A stretch of 64,000 nt of DNA from Lujinxingia vulgaris. Its GTDB lineage: Bacteria; Myxococcota_A; Bradymonadia; Bradymonadales; Bradymonadaceae. The stretch covers positions 620,001 through 684,000 of the forward strand of contig NZ_VOSM01000002.1 of NCBI RefSeq assembly GCF_007997015.1, read 5' to 3'. A model generated the notes under the pieces. It did no database searches. It was not told the origin of the DNA and was given only the letters and a program-made list of their open reading frames with translations. How positions within the stretch are numbered: position 1 is the stretch's first letter; each line of letters starts with the position of its first letter. The position numbers were made by a program, and so were the translations under genes. This document shows positions 1-7,550 of this stretch, piece after piece.

Positions 1-516
1 CCAGTCGCCGGTAAAGAGCGCGGTCCCCATCGGGGTATGCAGCGCAATCGCCATGGCGTTGGGCACCGAGTGGTTGATGTGCACAAACTCCGCCACAAAG
101 GGGCCGATCTCCAGCTGCTCGCCAGGCTCCACTTCGATCAGGTCCACCTGGTTGCCCAGCCCGTGCGACTGCAGCTTGCGGTTAAGCATCCCCAGGGTAA
201 GCCGCCCGCTGTAGACGGGCACATCGACTTCCTGAAGGAAGAAGGGCGCGCCGCCGATGTGGTCCTCGTGACCGTGGGTCAGCAGGATACCGTCGAGCTT
301 ATCGAGGTTGTCGAGCACGTAGCTCCAGTCCGGGAGCACGATGTCGACGCCGAAGTCGCCGGTCTCGGGGAAGGTGATGCCGCAGTCGATCATCAGCATC
401 GAGCCGTTGCACTCGATGATCGAGCAGTTCATACCAACCTCATCCAGACCACCGAGCGGAATGTAGCGCAGGTAGTCTTTTTTGGGCGGGGCGGGTAGCA
501 GGTTGTTTTCGCTCAT
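1..516 (-). CDS. rnj: Ribonuclease J, N-terminal part (cut by window edge)
   Basis: Metallo-beta-lactamase/beta-CASP family RNase J, which does 5'-3' exo- and endonucleolytic RNA processing in the cytoplasm. The protein begins MSENNLLPAPPKKDYLRYIP and shows the family opening 'PLGGLDEVGMNCS' and the zinc-binding motif THGHEDHIGG near residue 80-89. It continues to 'VEFVHINHSVPNA' and 'ALFTGDW' before leaving the window, so about 170 of the usual 550 or more residues are visible. The ATG is preceded by AAGAGGATTC, a good ribosome site. No partner gene is visible downstream. RNase J replaces RNase E-type decay in many deltaproteobacteria-like lineages (family knowledge). I am confident of the family; whether it is J1- or J2-like cannot be told. 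Confidence 0.93.
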   Translation of the reverse strand, partial: MSENNLLPAPPKKDYLRYIPLGGLDEVGMNCSIIECNGSMLMIDCGITFPETGDFGVDIVLPDWSYVLDNLDKLDGILLTHGHEDHIGGAPFFLQEVDVPVYSGRLTLGMLNRKLQSHGLGNQVDLIEVEPGEQLEIGPFVAEFVHINHSVPNAMAIALHTPMGTALFTGDW

Positions 517-650
517 GAATCCTCTTCATACAGGTGTACGTCGGCCCTGGCCACAGCGCATCCGGCGCGTGACAAGGATCAGGGCCCTGACTGTCGGTTT
601 TAAATGGGGTGATTCAAAAGTATCACGTCGGGAAGGTCATATCGGGGTGT

Positions 651-950
651 TCAGGCGCCGGGACGCGTCGCCGGAGCGCGATCGTCACACTCTCCGGGGG
701 GGGCTTCATCGGGATGAAGCCAGTGACCGTCGGCGGCGTTTGCATCGTCGCATCGCTCGTGGGCCGGGGGCGGAGAACACCAGAGGCAATCTTCGGGGCG
801 TTCCAGAAGCTGCACAGAGATCTCGGCGCTGTCGTCGTCGGCACCGGTGGCGCTGTCGACCAGCGCGCGAGGCGTCAACAAAAGAGCGCTCGCAAACGCC
901 AGGGCGCCAACGAGAAGCTTCAACGTGAGATGTGTGAGGGGCCCGGTCAT
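651..950 (-). CDS. Possible small secreted hypothetical protein
   Basis: A 99-codon frame whose N-terminus, MTGPLTHLTLKLLVGALAFA followed by SALLLTPRALVDS, looks like a signal peptide or anchor. The rest is polar with several Cys (CLWCSPP, ERCDD, GECDD). No known family is recognised. No clear Shine-Dalgarno precedes this ATG, and an upstream in-frame ATG at 1010 is possible but would bury the signal peptide. It lies on the same strand upstream of RNase J with a 134-bp gap. The hydrophobic start followed by a polar, Cys-containing tail is the only support; it could be a chance frame. Confidence 0.4.
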   Translation of the reverse strand: MTGPLTHLTLKLLVGALAFASALLLTPRALVDSATGADDDSAEISVQLLERPEDCLWCSPPPAHERCDDANAADGHWLHPDEAPPGECDDRAPATRPGA

Positions 951-1201
951 GCCGTAAGAACTCAGTATTTTCGTCACCGTTAACGCCCTGAACTCTAGCA
1001 GGTATTCCACATCATTAAAAGGCCGGACGAAAACTCGACTCGCCGGCAGTCGCCTTGATCGCTTGGGCGTTGCGCGCTATCAAAGGCTGCGCACGCGTTA
1101 ATCCATGTCCACCACTTTTGTCCGTGGGCTCGTTGAATGTCTGGATGATGGGGAGAGTTTCATCTCGCCATCCGGTCAGCGAGCCCGATGACAGGTCGTC
1201 T
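951..1201. promoter_or_regulatory. Divergent intergenic region
   Basis: About 250 bp between the possible small secreted gene (minus) and the NfeD-like gene (plus), so promoters for both directions should lie here. It is locally AT-richer around 960-1030. I could not assign convincing -35/-10 boxes. Confidence 0.3.
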
Positions 1202-1861
1202 ATGCTGGCACTCTACGTATTCTGTCTGGTCTTCGGGGGCCTCTTCGTGGCGATGACCGTCTTCGCCGGGCTGGGATCCGACGCCGATCTGGAAGCCGAC
1301 GGGGAGGGGGACTTCGATCTCGATAAAGAGTTTGAGATCGATAAAGAGTTTGAGATCGATAAAGAATTTGAAGTCGATAAGGACTTTGATGGCGACGCCG
1401 ACAAAGATTTTGAGACCGGGCACGGGCGGCGCTTTCGGCCGCTGCGAAGCTTTAAGTTTTATACCTATTCGATGGCCTTCTTCGGGCTGACCGGCACGCT
1501 GCTCACGGTGCTGGGGCTTGCCAGCGGTGCGCTGGCCGCCGGGCTCTCGGCCTTGATGGGCCTGGGCGCCGGCCTGGCCGTTGCCTACGTGCTCTACTTA
1601 GGCGGCCTCAGCGAGGGCGGGCGGGCCACCAACGATGATGATTTTGTGGGGACCACCGCCCGGGTGCTGCTTCCGGTGAAGAAGGGCCAGCGAGGTAAAG
1701 TTCGCGTGACCATCGGCGGGCGCAGCATGGATGTGATGGCGGTGACCGAGGATGAGGGTGTGGTGCTCGACTTAAATGAGTCCTGCTTCGTCCTCGGGAT
1801 TGAAGACGGCGTGGCGCGCGTGGTCGATATGCGCGCGCTCGAAGAACGACGGCAGAGTTAA
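1202..1861 (+). CDS. NfeD/YqiJ-like membrane protein with OB-fold
   Basis: A 219-residue membrane protein. It has an N-terminal TM segment (about 2-22, ALYVFCLVFGGLFVAMTVF), a very acidic repeat region (about 30-75, DKEFEI units), two further TM segments (about 90-140) and a C-terminal beta-rich domain (about 155-210, 'VGTTARVLLPVKKGQRGKVR') like the OB-fold of NfeD/YqiJ proteins. These are typically encoded beside flotillin-like proteins and are thought to help build membrane microdomains (family knowledge). Two SPFH genes follow directly downstream, which supports the call. I chose the ATG before the first TM; an earlier start at 1055 would add a polar 49-residue leader unlike the family. 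The acidic repeat is atypical. Confidence 0.72.
   Translation: MLALYVFCLVFGGLFVAMTVFAGLGSDADLEADGEGDFDLDKEFEIDKEFEIDKEFEVDKDFDGDADKDFETGHGRRFRPLRSFKFYTYSMAFFGLTGTLLTVLGLASGALAAGLSALMGLGAGLAVAYVLYLGGLSEGGRATNDDDFVGTTARVLLPVKKGQRGKVRVTIGGRSMDVMAVTEDEGVVLDLNESCFVLGIEDGVARVVDMRALEERRQS
1322..1393 (+). repeat. 18-bp in-frame tandem repeat
   Basis: Four 18-bp units (GATAAAGAGTTTGAGATC and variants). The first two are identical and the later ones diverge. They encode DKEFEI / DKEFEI / DKEFEV / DKDFDG inside the NfeD-like protein. The repeat gives a charged, AT-richer patch between TM1 and TM2. Confidence 0.9.
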
Positions 1862-1941
1862 GGCACCTCGGCGACCATTATGAAGCTGTGGCCTGCGCCG
1901 GTTGCGCAGCCCCGGGTTCATCAACGTAAGGGATAGAGGGT

Positions 1942-3369
1942 ATGGAAGGTATCGTCATTACGACCATCTTTTTAGGGTTCTTCGGGTTCATCGCCGTCTC
2001 GGCGTTGATCTGGGCCTACCGCTATTTCCTGAGGGTGTGTCGGCCCAATGAGGTGCTGATCTTCTCGGGTAAGGATTACCGCCTGGCCGACGGCTCGGTG
2101 CGGGGCTACGAGGTGTTGGCCGGCGGCCGTCGCCTCTTTAACCCCTTCTTCGAGAAGGTCGAACGCCTCGACCTGACGGTGATGCCGGTGCATATCAGCA
2201 TCACCGGGGCGTACTCCCGCGGTGGTATCCCGCTGACCCTTCAGGCGGTAGCCAACGTGAAGATCGACAGCGATGAGCGCTCGATCCACAACGCCGTCGA
2301 GCGTTTTCTGGGGCGCGGTCGCAACGAGATCATGCGCGTCGCTCAGGAGACCCTGGAGGGTAACCTCCGCGGCGTGCTCGCCACGCTGACCCCGGAGCAG
2401 GTCAACGAGAACCGCCTGCTCTTCGCCGACCAGCTCGCCCGCGAGGCCGAGCCCGACCTTGAGAAGCTCGGCCTGCACCTGGACACGCTGAAGATCCAGA
2501 ACGTGGCCGATGATCGCGACTACCTCGACTCCATCGGTCGCCGGCGCATCGCCGAGATCCTCAAAGTTGCCGAGGTCGCCGAGTCCAACGCGGTAAAGAC
2601 CGCCGAAGAGTCGGAAGCCGAGGCCCAGGGCCGCGGTGAGGTTGCGCGCCGCAACGCTCAGGCGCAGATCCAGCGCGTGCAGAATGCCCTGCGTGAGCTT
2701 CAGGCCGACCTGGAGCTGCGCGCTCGCTCCGAAGAAGAGCGCGCCACCGCCCGGGCGATGACCGCCCGCGCTGAGGCCGAGCAGGAACTTCAGCAGGTTC
2801 GTACCGAGCTTGAGAAGTTGCGCCTGCAGGCCGACGTCGTCATCCCCGCCGAGGCCGATAAGGTCGCCCGCGAGCTGACCGCCGCCGGTGAGGCCGCCGA
2901 GATCGCCGAGCGCGGCCGCGCCATGGCCGAGGTCCTGCGCATGATGACCGAGGTCTGGGTCGACGCCGGCGATGCGGCGATGGACGTCTTCATCCTCCAG
3001 CGTATGGAGTCGGTGATGAAACGCGTGGCTGACGCCGCGCGCCAGGTCGAGGTGCGCGAGGTTGCGCTCATCGACAGCGGCAACGGCAAGGCGCTCCCCA
3101 ACTACGTGAGCAGCTTCCCGGGCATCGTCAGCGGGCTCTTCAAAGAGATGCGCGAGACCGTGGGCATCGACATCGAGGCGGTGCTCACCGGCGGCGGTGG
3201 CATGACCGAGGGTTCCGGCGGTGGCAAGTCCGCCTCCGCCCCCGCATCGCTGGGACGTCGGCTCTCGGAAGCTCGGGAGTCGGGTGAGGGTTTCTCCAAG
3301 CGCCCCACCACCCAGCACTCCATCCCGAAACTTGGCGAAGAACGCGACGGCCCCACCGAAAAGGCCTGA
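1942..3369 (+). CDS. Flotillin-like SPFH-domain membrane protein (first paralogue)
   Basis: A 475-residue SPFH/flotillin-type scaffold. It has one N-terminal TM (about 3-27), an SPFH domain (about 30-200, 'CRPNEVLIFSG', 'FFEKVERLDLTVMPV', 'NAVERFLGRGRNEI', 'ETLEGNLRGVLATLTPEQ'), an Ala/Glu-rich coiled coil (about 195-330) and a C-terminal region ending in a Gly/Ser-rich tail. Such proteins oligomerise on the inner membrane as lipid-raft-like platforms. The start is supported by GGGATAGAGGGT upstream. It sits 80 bp after the NfeD-like gene and 51 bp before a second SPFH gene, probably one transcript. It shares the block 'TLEGNLRGVLATLTPE' with that paralogue. High confidence in family, low in specific role. 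Confidence 0.9.
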   Translation: MEGIVITTIFLGFFGFIAVSALIWAYRYFLRVCRPNEVLIFSGKDYRLADGSVRGYEVLAGGRRLFNPFFEKVERLDLTVMPVHISITGAYSRGGIPLTLQAVANVKIDSDERSIHNAVERFLGRGRNEIMRVAQETLEGNLRGVLATLTPEQVNENRLLFADQLAREAEPDLEKLGLHLDTLKIQNVADDRDYLDSIGRRRIAEILKVAEVAESNAVKTAEESEAEAQGRGEVARRNAQAQIQRVQNALRELQADLELRARSEEERATARAMTARAEAEQELQQVRTELEKLRLQADVVIPAEADKVARELTAAGEAAEIAERGRAMAEVLRMMTEVWVDAGDAAMDVFILQRMESVMKRVADAARQVEVREVALIDSGNGKALPNYVSSFPGIVSGLFKEMRETVGIDIEAVLTGGGGMTEGSGGGKSASAPASLGRRLSEARESGEGFSKRPTTQHSIPKLGEERDGPTEKA

Positions 3370-3420
3370 GCACCACGTTGAACGCTTTTCGGTGACCTAC
3401 GCTTCACCACAGGAGAAATT

Positions 3421-4659
3421 ATGGGAATCTTCGCTCTCTTCGGTGTCATCCTGGTCCTTGTCGTGATCGCAGTGATCGCGGCGACCCACCTGATTGAAGT
3501 CTGCCAGCCCAACGAGGTGCTGGTCTTTGCAGGGGAGAAAAAAGCCCCCGGCTACACGATCGTGCACAGCGGTCGTAAGATTCGAAATCCGCTCTTTCAC
3601 CGCGTCGACAGGCTCGATGTGACCAACATGGTCATCGACCTGCACGTGACCAACGCCTACTCCAAAGGTGGTATCCCGCTGAGTGTGAAAGGCGTGGCTA
3701 ACGTCAAAGTGGGTAGCCGTTCGCCGCTGATCGACAACGCCGTCGAGCGTTTTCTGGGTATGTCGCGCCAGCAGATCATTCAGATCGCCAAAGAAACCCT
3801 CGAAGGTAACCTGCGCGGCGTGCTCGCCACGCTGACGCCGGAAGAGGTCAACGACGATCGCATCAAGTTCGCGCAGTCGCTCTCCGAGGAGGCCGAGCAT
3901 GATCTGACGCGCATCGGTCTTGAGCTCGATACGCTCAACATCCAGCACGTCAGCGATGATCAGGGCTACCTCGACTCGATCGGTCGTCAGCAGTCGGCGA
4001 CGCTCCTGATGGAGAGCCGCATCGCCGAGGCGCTCAACCGCGCCGAGGCCAGCGTGCTCGACGCTGAGAACCAGCAAAAGCGCGCCACCGCCAAGGTCAA
4101 CGCGCAGATGGAGATCGCCAAGGCCGAAGCCGAGCGTCGCGTCATCGACGCGCAGACCCGTGGCGAGGCGATGGTGGCTGAGGAGCGCGCGAAGGTCGGT
4201 GCGATGGTCGCCAAGGCCCGCGCCAACCTCGACGTGCAGCGCGCGCGTCTGGAGCAGGTCAAGCGCCAGCTCGCCGCCGACCTGATTCAGCCCGCCCAGG
4301 CCCGTAAGTCGGAGCTTGAGGCCCAGGCCAAGGCCAACGCCGCTTCCTTCATTGAGGACGGGAAGGCCAACGTGGTCGCGCTTCGCGAGCTCATCGACAC
4401 CTGGAAGAGCGCCGGCGACTCCGCCCGCCCCATCTTCCTCTTGCAGCAGTTTGATACGATCCTCGACTCGATGCTCTCGACGGTGCAGGAGATCAAGATC
4501 GACAAGATCACCGTCATCGACTCGCAGATGCAGGAGGTCGACCGCCACGGCACTGCCCCGATGAAGGCGGCCAGCGGCTCGGAGCAGATCAAGCAGACCC
4601 TCGGGATGGATCTGCCGCGTATGCTTCAGGGCCTTGCGGCGATGCAGGAATCCAAATGA
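3421..4659 (+). CDS. Flotillin-like SPFH-domain membrane protein (second paralogue)
   Basis: A 412-residue SPFH protein and diverged paralogue of the gene upstream. It has an N-terminal TM (about 2-21, GIFALFGVILVLVVIAVIAA), 'CQPNEVLVFAGEKK', 'NAVERFLGMSRQQII' and 'ETLEGNLRGVLATLTPEEVN' in the SPFH domain, then a long Ala/Glu-rich coiled coil (about 190-310) and a short conserved C-terminus. The N-terminal SPFH part is shorter than in the first copy (no LADGSVRGY segment) and the Gly-rich tail is missing. ACAGGAG precedes the ATG. Two SPFH proteins in tandem could form hetero-oligomers (inference). The unit ends at a strong terminator 44 bp downstream. Confidence 0.9.
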   Translation: MGIFALFGVILVLVVIAVIAATHLIEVCQPNEVLVFAGEKKAPGYTIVHSGRKIRNPLFHRVDRLDVTNMVIDLHVTNAYSKGGIPLSVKGVANVKVGSRSPLIDNAVERFLGMSRQQIIQIAKETLEGNLRGVLATLTPEEVNDDRIKFAQSLSEEAEHDLTRIGLELDTLNIQHVSDDQGYLDSIGRQQSATLLMESRIAEALNRAEASVLDAENQQKRATAKVNAQMEIAKAEAERRVIDAQTRGEAMVAEERAKVGAMVAKARANLDVQRARLEQVKRQLAADLIQPAQARKSELEAQAKANAASFIEDGKANVVALRELIDTWKSAGDSARPIFLLQQFDTILDSMLSTVQEIKIDKITVIDSQMQEVDRHGTAPMKAASGSEQIKQTLGMDLPRMLQGLAAMQESK

Positions 4660-4702
4660 TGCAACGCGTCCGCTTCTCTTCTGGGAAGCGGATGCGGAAG
4701 TG

Positions 4703-4742
4703 AAAAAAAAGCCGCGCCCCTCAACAGGGCGCGGCTTTTTTT
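4703..4742. terminator. Bidirectional rho-independent terminator
   Basis: Perfect 9-bp GC stem (GCCGCGCCC / GGGCGCGGC) with a 7-nt loop, flanked by eight A on the left and seven T on the right. It ends the flotillin unit (plus) and can also act for the convergent Bat operon (minus). Confidence 0.92.
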
Positions 4743-4949
4743 GTGGTGGAGTAGGGCCAGAAACGCGATGGAAGGGGAGGGCGCGGTCGCCGAAAGTCGG
4801 ACGTTCACCCGGGCCATCGTAAGCGGCTGAGGGTCGGCAGGACGCGCGGATGCGGCGGGGTAGTCTGGTGTGGCCTCGAGCGCGCCGGGGCGCATGGCGC
4901 AAGGGGATGCGGCCCGTGCACGCGTGAGGCTTCGGGGGAGCTGTGAGGC

Positions 4950-7550
4950 TTAGTCGCCGGAGCGTTGCACGGCCTCGACCCGGGAGGCGGGGAGCCAGCC
5001 CACGTCGCCGGTGGGCAAAACAACCTCCACCCAGCCCTCGCGGGTGCGCTTTCTGTCGACGACGGCGCCGGCGGCGAGTTGAGGGTGTCCGCTGTGGGCG
5101 CCGGCATGTTCGGAGGGGGCTACGCGAAGCTCGCTCTCTTGAAGCACCACGCCCAGCTGCTCGGGGCCGGAGATCTGCGCGATGCCCAGGTGCAGCGTGG
5201 CGTTTAAGAGGCCCAGCACCAGCGCGGCGATCACGGCGGCGCGCACCACGCTTTCCGAGGGGCGCCCGCTTAAGCGGCGGATCATGGCGAGCGCAAACGC
5301 AAGCCACACAAGGCCAAGCGCCACCCAGGGACCGCTGCGCAGCGCGCGGGCGACCACCGGGCTCTGCGCCCCAAAACGCGCGGCGTTGGCGTCGTTAAGG
5401 CTCACCAAGTTGACGGTGGTCTGCAGGTTGGCGGCCACATCGGGGTGGTGGGCGTGGGTGAGGGCGGCGCGCTCCAGGAAGAGGCGGGCGCGGCCCAGAT
5501 CGCCGGCGCGAAGCGCGGCGCTTCCGGCGTTGTACCAGAGGGTCGCGTCGTTGTGTGGGTCGGCGGCCACCTCCCAGCTCCGAGACGCCTCCTCAAATGC
5601 TCCCGCCTCCCAGCTCCGGGCGGCCTCCTCCGCGATGTTCTGTGCCTGCGCCTGGGCCTCGCCAGGGCTTCCCAGCGCCGCGCAAAGGCCCACAGCCCCG
5701 CCGGCGATCAAAAGGGCTGTGCGGCTCGCACGCGCGCTCCTGGAGCGCGGATCGTCCGTACTGTGCGCCTCCTCAAAAAGCGTCGCGATGAGCGCGGAGG
5801 CGCGCTCCATCAGCGTCTCTGCGGAGCCCGCTCCCGGCGCGTAACGCCCCCGGGTGAGCTCAGCGACGAGATCTGCGACTTTTGTGACAAGCTCCTCCGA
5901 GAGCGCGCGGGTGCTCAGCTCGCGCTGCACCTCGGCGGCGGTGAGCGCGCCGGTCTGCACGCCGAATCCCCGCTCCAGCACCAGCGCCAGCGCGCGCAAG
6001 AGCGCCTCGTCGCGGGCGCGTCCCTCGGCCTGGCGGGCCTGCTCAAGGAGCGCGTCGAGCTCCTGGCGCAGCGCGCGGCGCGCGCGGGCCGGGCCCAGCT
6101 TTTTAGCGAGCGCGCCGCGCAGCGGGCGCTCCATCGCCAGCGCGCCCAGCCCCAGAAGGGGCAGCAGCCAGAGCCACCAGGGGATGGTCCCCGACGGCGC
6201 CCGCGCCGGCCCCAGATCCCCCGTCAACTTCGGCTCGGCCAGCTCCAGAAGATCGAACTCCGACTGCCCCGACTCGCCGCGATGCACCTCATCGACCGGC
6301 GCCTCATCCAGGTTCTCGGGCAACGTGCCCGGCTCCACGTGGATCGTGCGCGCCTCGACGCGGGCGACCTTGTAGGCGCCTTCCTCCGGATCAAAGTAGT
6401 CGAAGGAGAGCTCCGGAAGCGTCAGCGTGCCCTCCTGCAGGGGCATCAGGGTAAAGCGCACCTCGCGGGTGCCGTGGATGCGCGTGCCCTGGCGAATCTG
6501 TTGCGGCTCGTCGCTGGTGGCGATGACCCGGTAGGCCTCGGTGTCGCTTAAGGTGGGGATTTTCAGGCGGGCGGCGCGGCCAACCCCGGTGATGCGAAGC
6601 GTGTAGTGGAGCGTGCCGCCAACGCGCGCGCTTTTGGAGTCGAGTTGAGAAGTCATCGACCACTGCCCCACATTGTTGCGATCAAAGCCTGCCGGCGCGC
6701 CGTCGGGAAGCTCCTGCACGCGCAACGTCACCGCCTCGGCCTCGATCTCAATCTGGGAGCTCGGCCCGAAGAGCGAGGCGCGCTGCAGCGGAAGGCGCAT
6801 CGCCTCCACGGTGAGCTCGCCGGCTTTGAGCGGAAAGAGCGCGTAGCCGCGCACGCCGCTGACGTTCCAGTCGTGGCCTTGCAGACGTGTGATGCGTCGC
6901 TGGCGCACCACGACATCGCTCAAATCTTCGACCCAGAAGTCGTTCAATGCCGGCTCATCCGGCGGTGAGGCGCGAAGCCCGCGGCTGCGGGCGTTGGTGT
7001 AGAGCTCGTAGGTGAGCGTGACCTGCTCACCCAGATAAGGATCGCGGTCCGCCGGCTCCACCGTCACGTCGAGAAAGGCCACGCCATTGCGGGCCCCCTC
7101 GGGCGTGCTCGGCTCGGGGACCTGGTCGGGGGCGGTCACCCGCACGCTGACCGGGTTGGGGGTAAAGGAGCGCGTGCCCACGCGCAGCCGCGGCGGCTCA
7201 ATGGTGTAGATCTCGTGCTCCTGAGGGGCGCGCAGCTGGTAGCGCACCTTGAGCGAGCGCTCGATCTGCCCGTTGCGGTTGATCATCGAGGGGGCGCTCC
7301 CCGCACCCACCAGGCGAAAGGGGCCAAAGCGGGGGTCGCGCTCCACGCGAATGTCGTAATTACCCCCGACGCGCGCTTCCAGCTGGTACTCCACCACCTG
7401 ACCCGGGGCGACGACTTTGGGCGAGGCGCTCACCGTGATCTCGACGTCTTGCTGCGCGCGGGCCTCAACGGCGAAGAGCGTCAGGAGCGTCGCACAGAGG
7501 GCGGATACCGTGGCGAGTAGCGAGGATCGTGTCGTGGTTGAGCTGCCCAT
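4950..7550 (-). CDS. BatD-BatE fusion (aerotolerance-type membrane protein)
   Basis: An 866-residue protein joining two usually separate Bat proteins. Residues 1-33 are a signal peptide (cleavage near ARA-QQ). About 35-445 is the BatD beta-domain region (DPYLGEQVTLTYELYTNA and three immunoglobulin-like stretches), then a TM at about 456-473 and a cytoplasmic helical part to about 600. A second TM (about 611-627) leads to a TPR-containing BatE-like part (about 640-705), two TMs (about 740-790) and a C-terminal SH3-like domain (about 797-857, 'LRVAPSEHAGAHSG', 'GWVEVVLPTGDVGWLP'). The start ATG overlaps the upstream stop as TGATG, implying translational coupling. Bat proteins are linked to oxidative-stress tolerance in Bacteroides and Leptospira, though the mechanism is unclear. 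It is the last gene of the operon. Confidence 0.87.
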   Translation of the reverse strand: MGSSTTTRSSLLATVSALCATLLTLFAVEARAQQDVEITVSASPKVVAPGQVVEYQLEARVGGNYDIRVERDPRFGPFRLVGAGSAPSMINRNGQIERSLKVRYQLRAPQEHEIYTIEPPRLRVGTRSFTPNPVSVRVTAPDQVPEPSTPEGARNGVAFLDVTVEPADRDPYLGEQVTLTYELYTNARSRGLRASPPDEPALNDFWVEDLSDVVVRQRRITRLQGHDWNVSGVRGYALFPLKAGELTVEAMRLPLQRASLFGPSSQIEIEAEAVTLRVQELPDGAPAGFDRNNVGQWSMTSQLDSKSARVGGTLHYTLRITGVGRAARLKIPTLSDTEAYRVIATSDEPQQIRQGTRIHGTREVRFTLMPLQEGTLTLPELSFDYFDPEEGAYKVARVEARTIHVEPGTLPENLDEAPVDEVHRGESGQSEFDLLELAEPKLTGDLGPARAPSGTIPWWLWLLPLLGLGALAMERPLRGALAKKLGPARARRALRQELDALLEQARQAEGRARDEALLRALALVLERGFGVQTGALTAAEVQRELSTRALSEELVTKVADLVAELTRGRYAPGAGSAETLMERASALIATLFEEAHSTDDPRSRSARASRTALLIAGGAVGLCAALGSPGEAQAQAQNIAEEAARSWEAGAFEEASRSWEVAADPHNDATLWYNAGSAALRAGDLGRARLFLERAALTHAHHPDVAANLQTTVNLVSLNDANAARFGAQSPVVARALRSGPWVALGLVWLAFALAMIRRLSGRPSESVVRAAVIAALVLGLLNATLHLGIAQISGPEQLGVVLQESELRVAPSEHAGAHSGHPQLAAGAVVDRKRTREGWVEVVLPTGDVGWLPASRVEAVQRSGD

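Noticed and set aside
1322-1393. CRISPR or phase-variable repeat
   Set aside because: An 18-bp unit in frame inside a gene; copy number change would keep the frame, so no phase switching is expected.
3397-5307. 636-codon minus-strand open frame over the second SPFH gene
   Set aside because: Antisense to a clear SPFH protein; composition is Arg/Gly-rich and shows no domain. GC-rich DNA keeps stop codons rare on the opposite strand.
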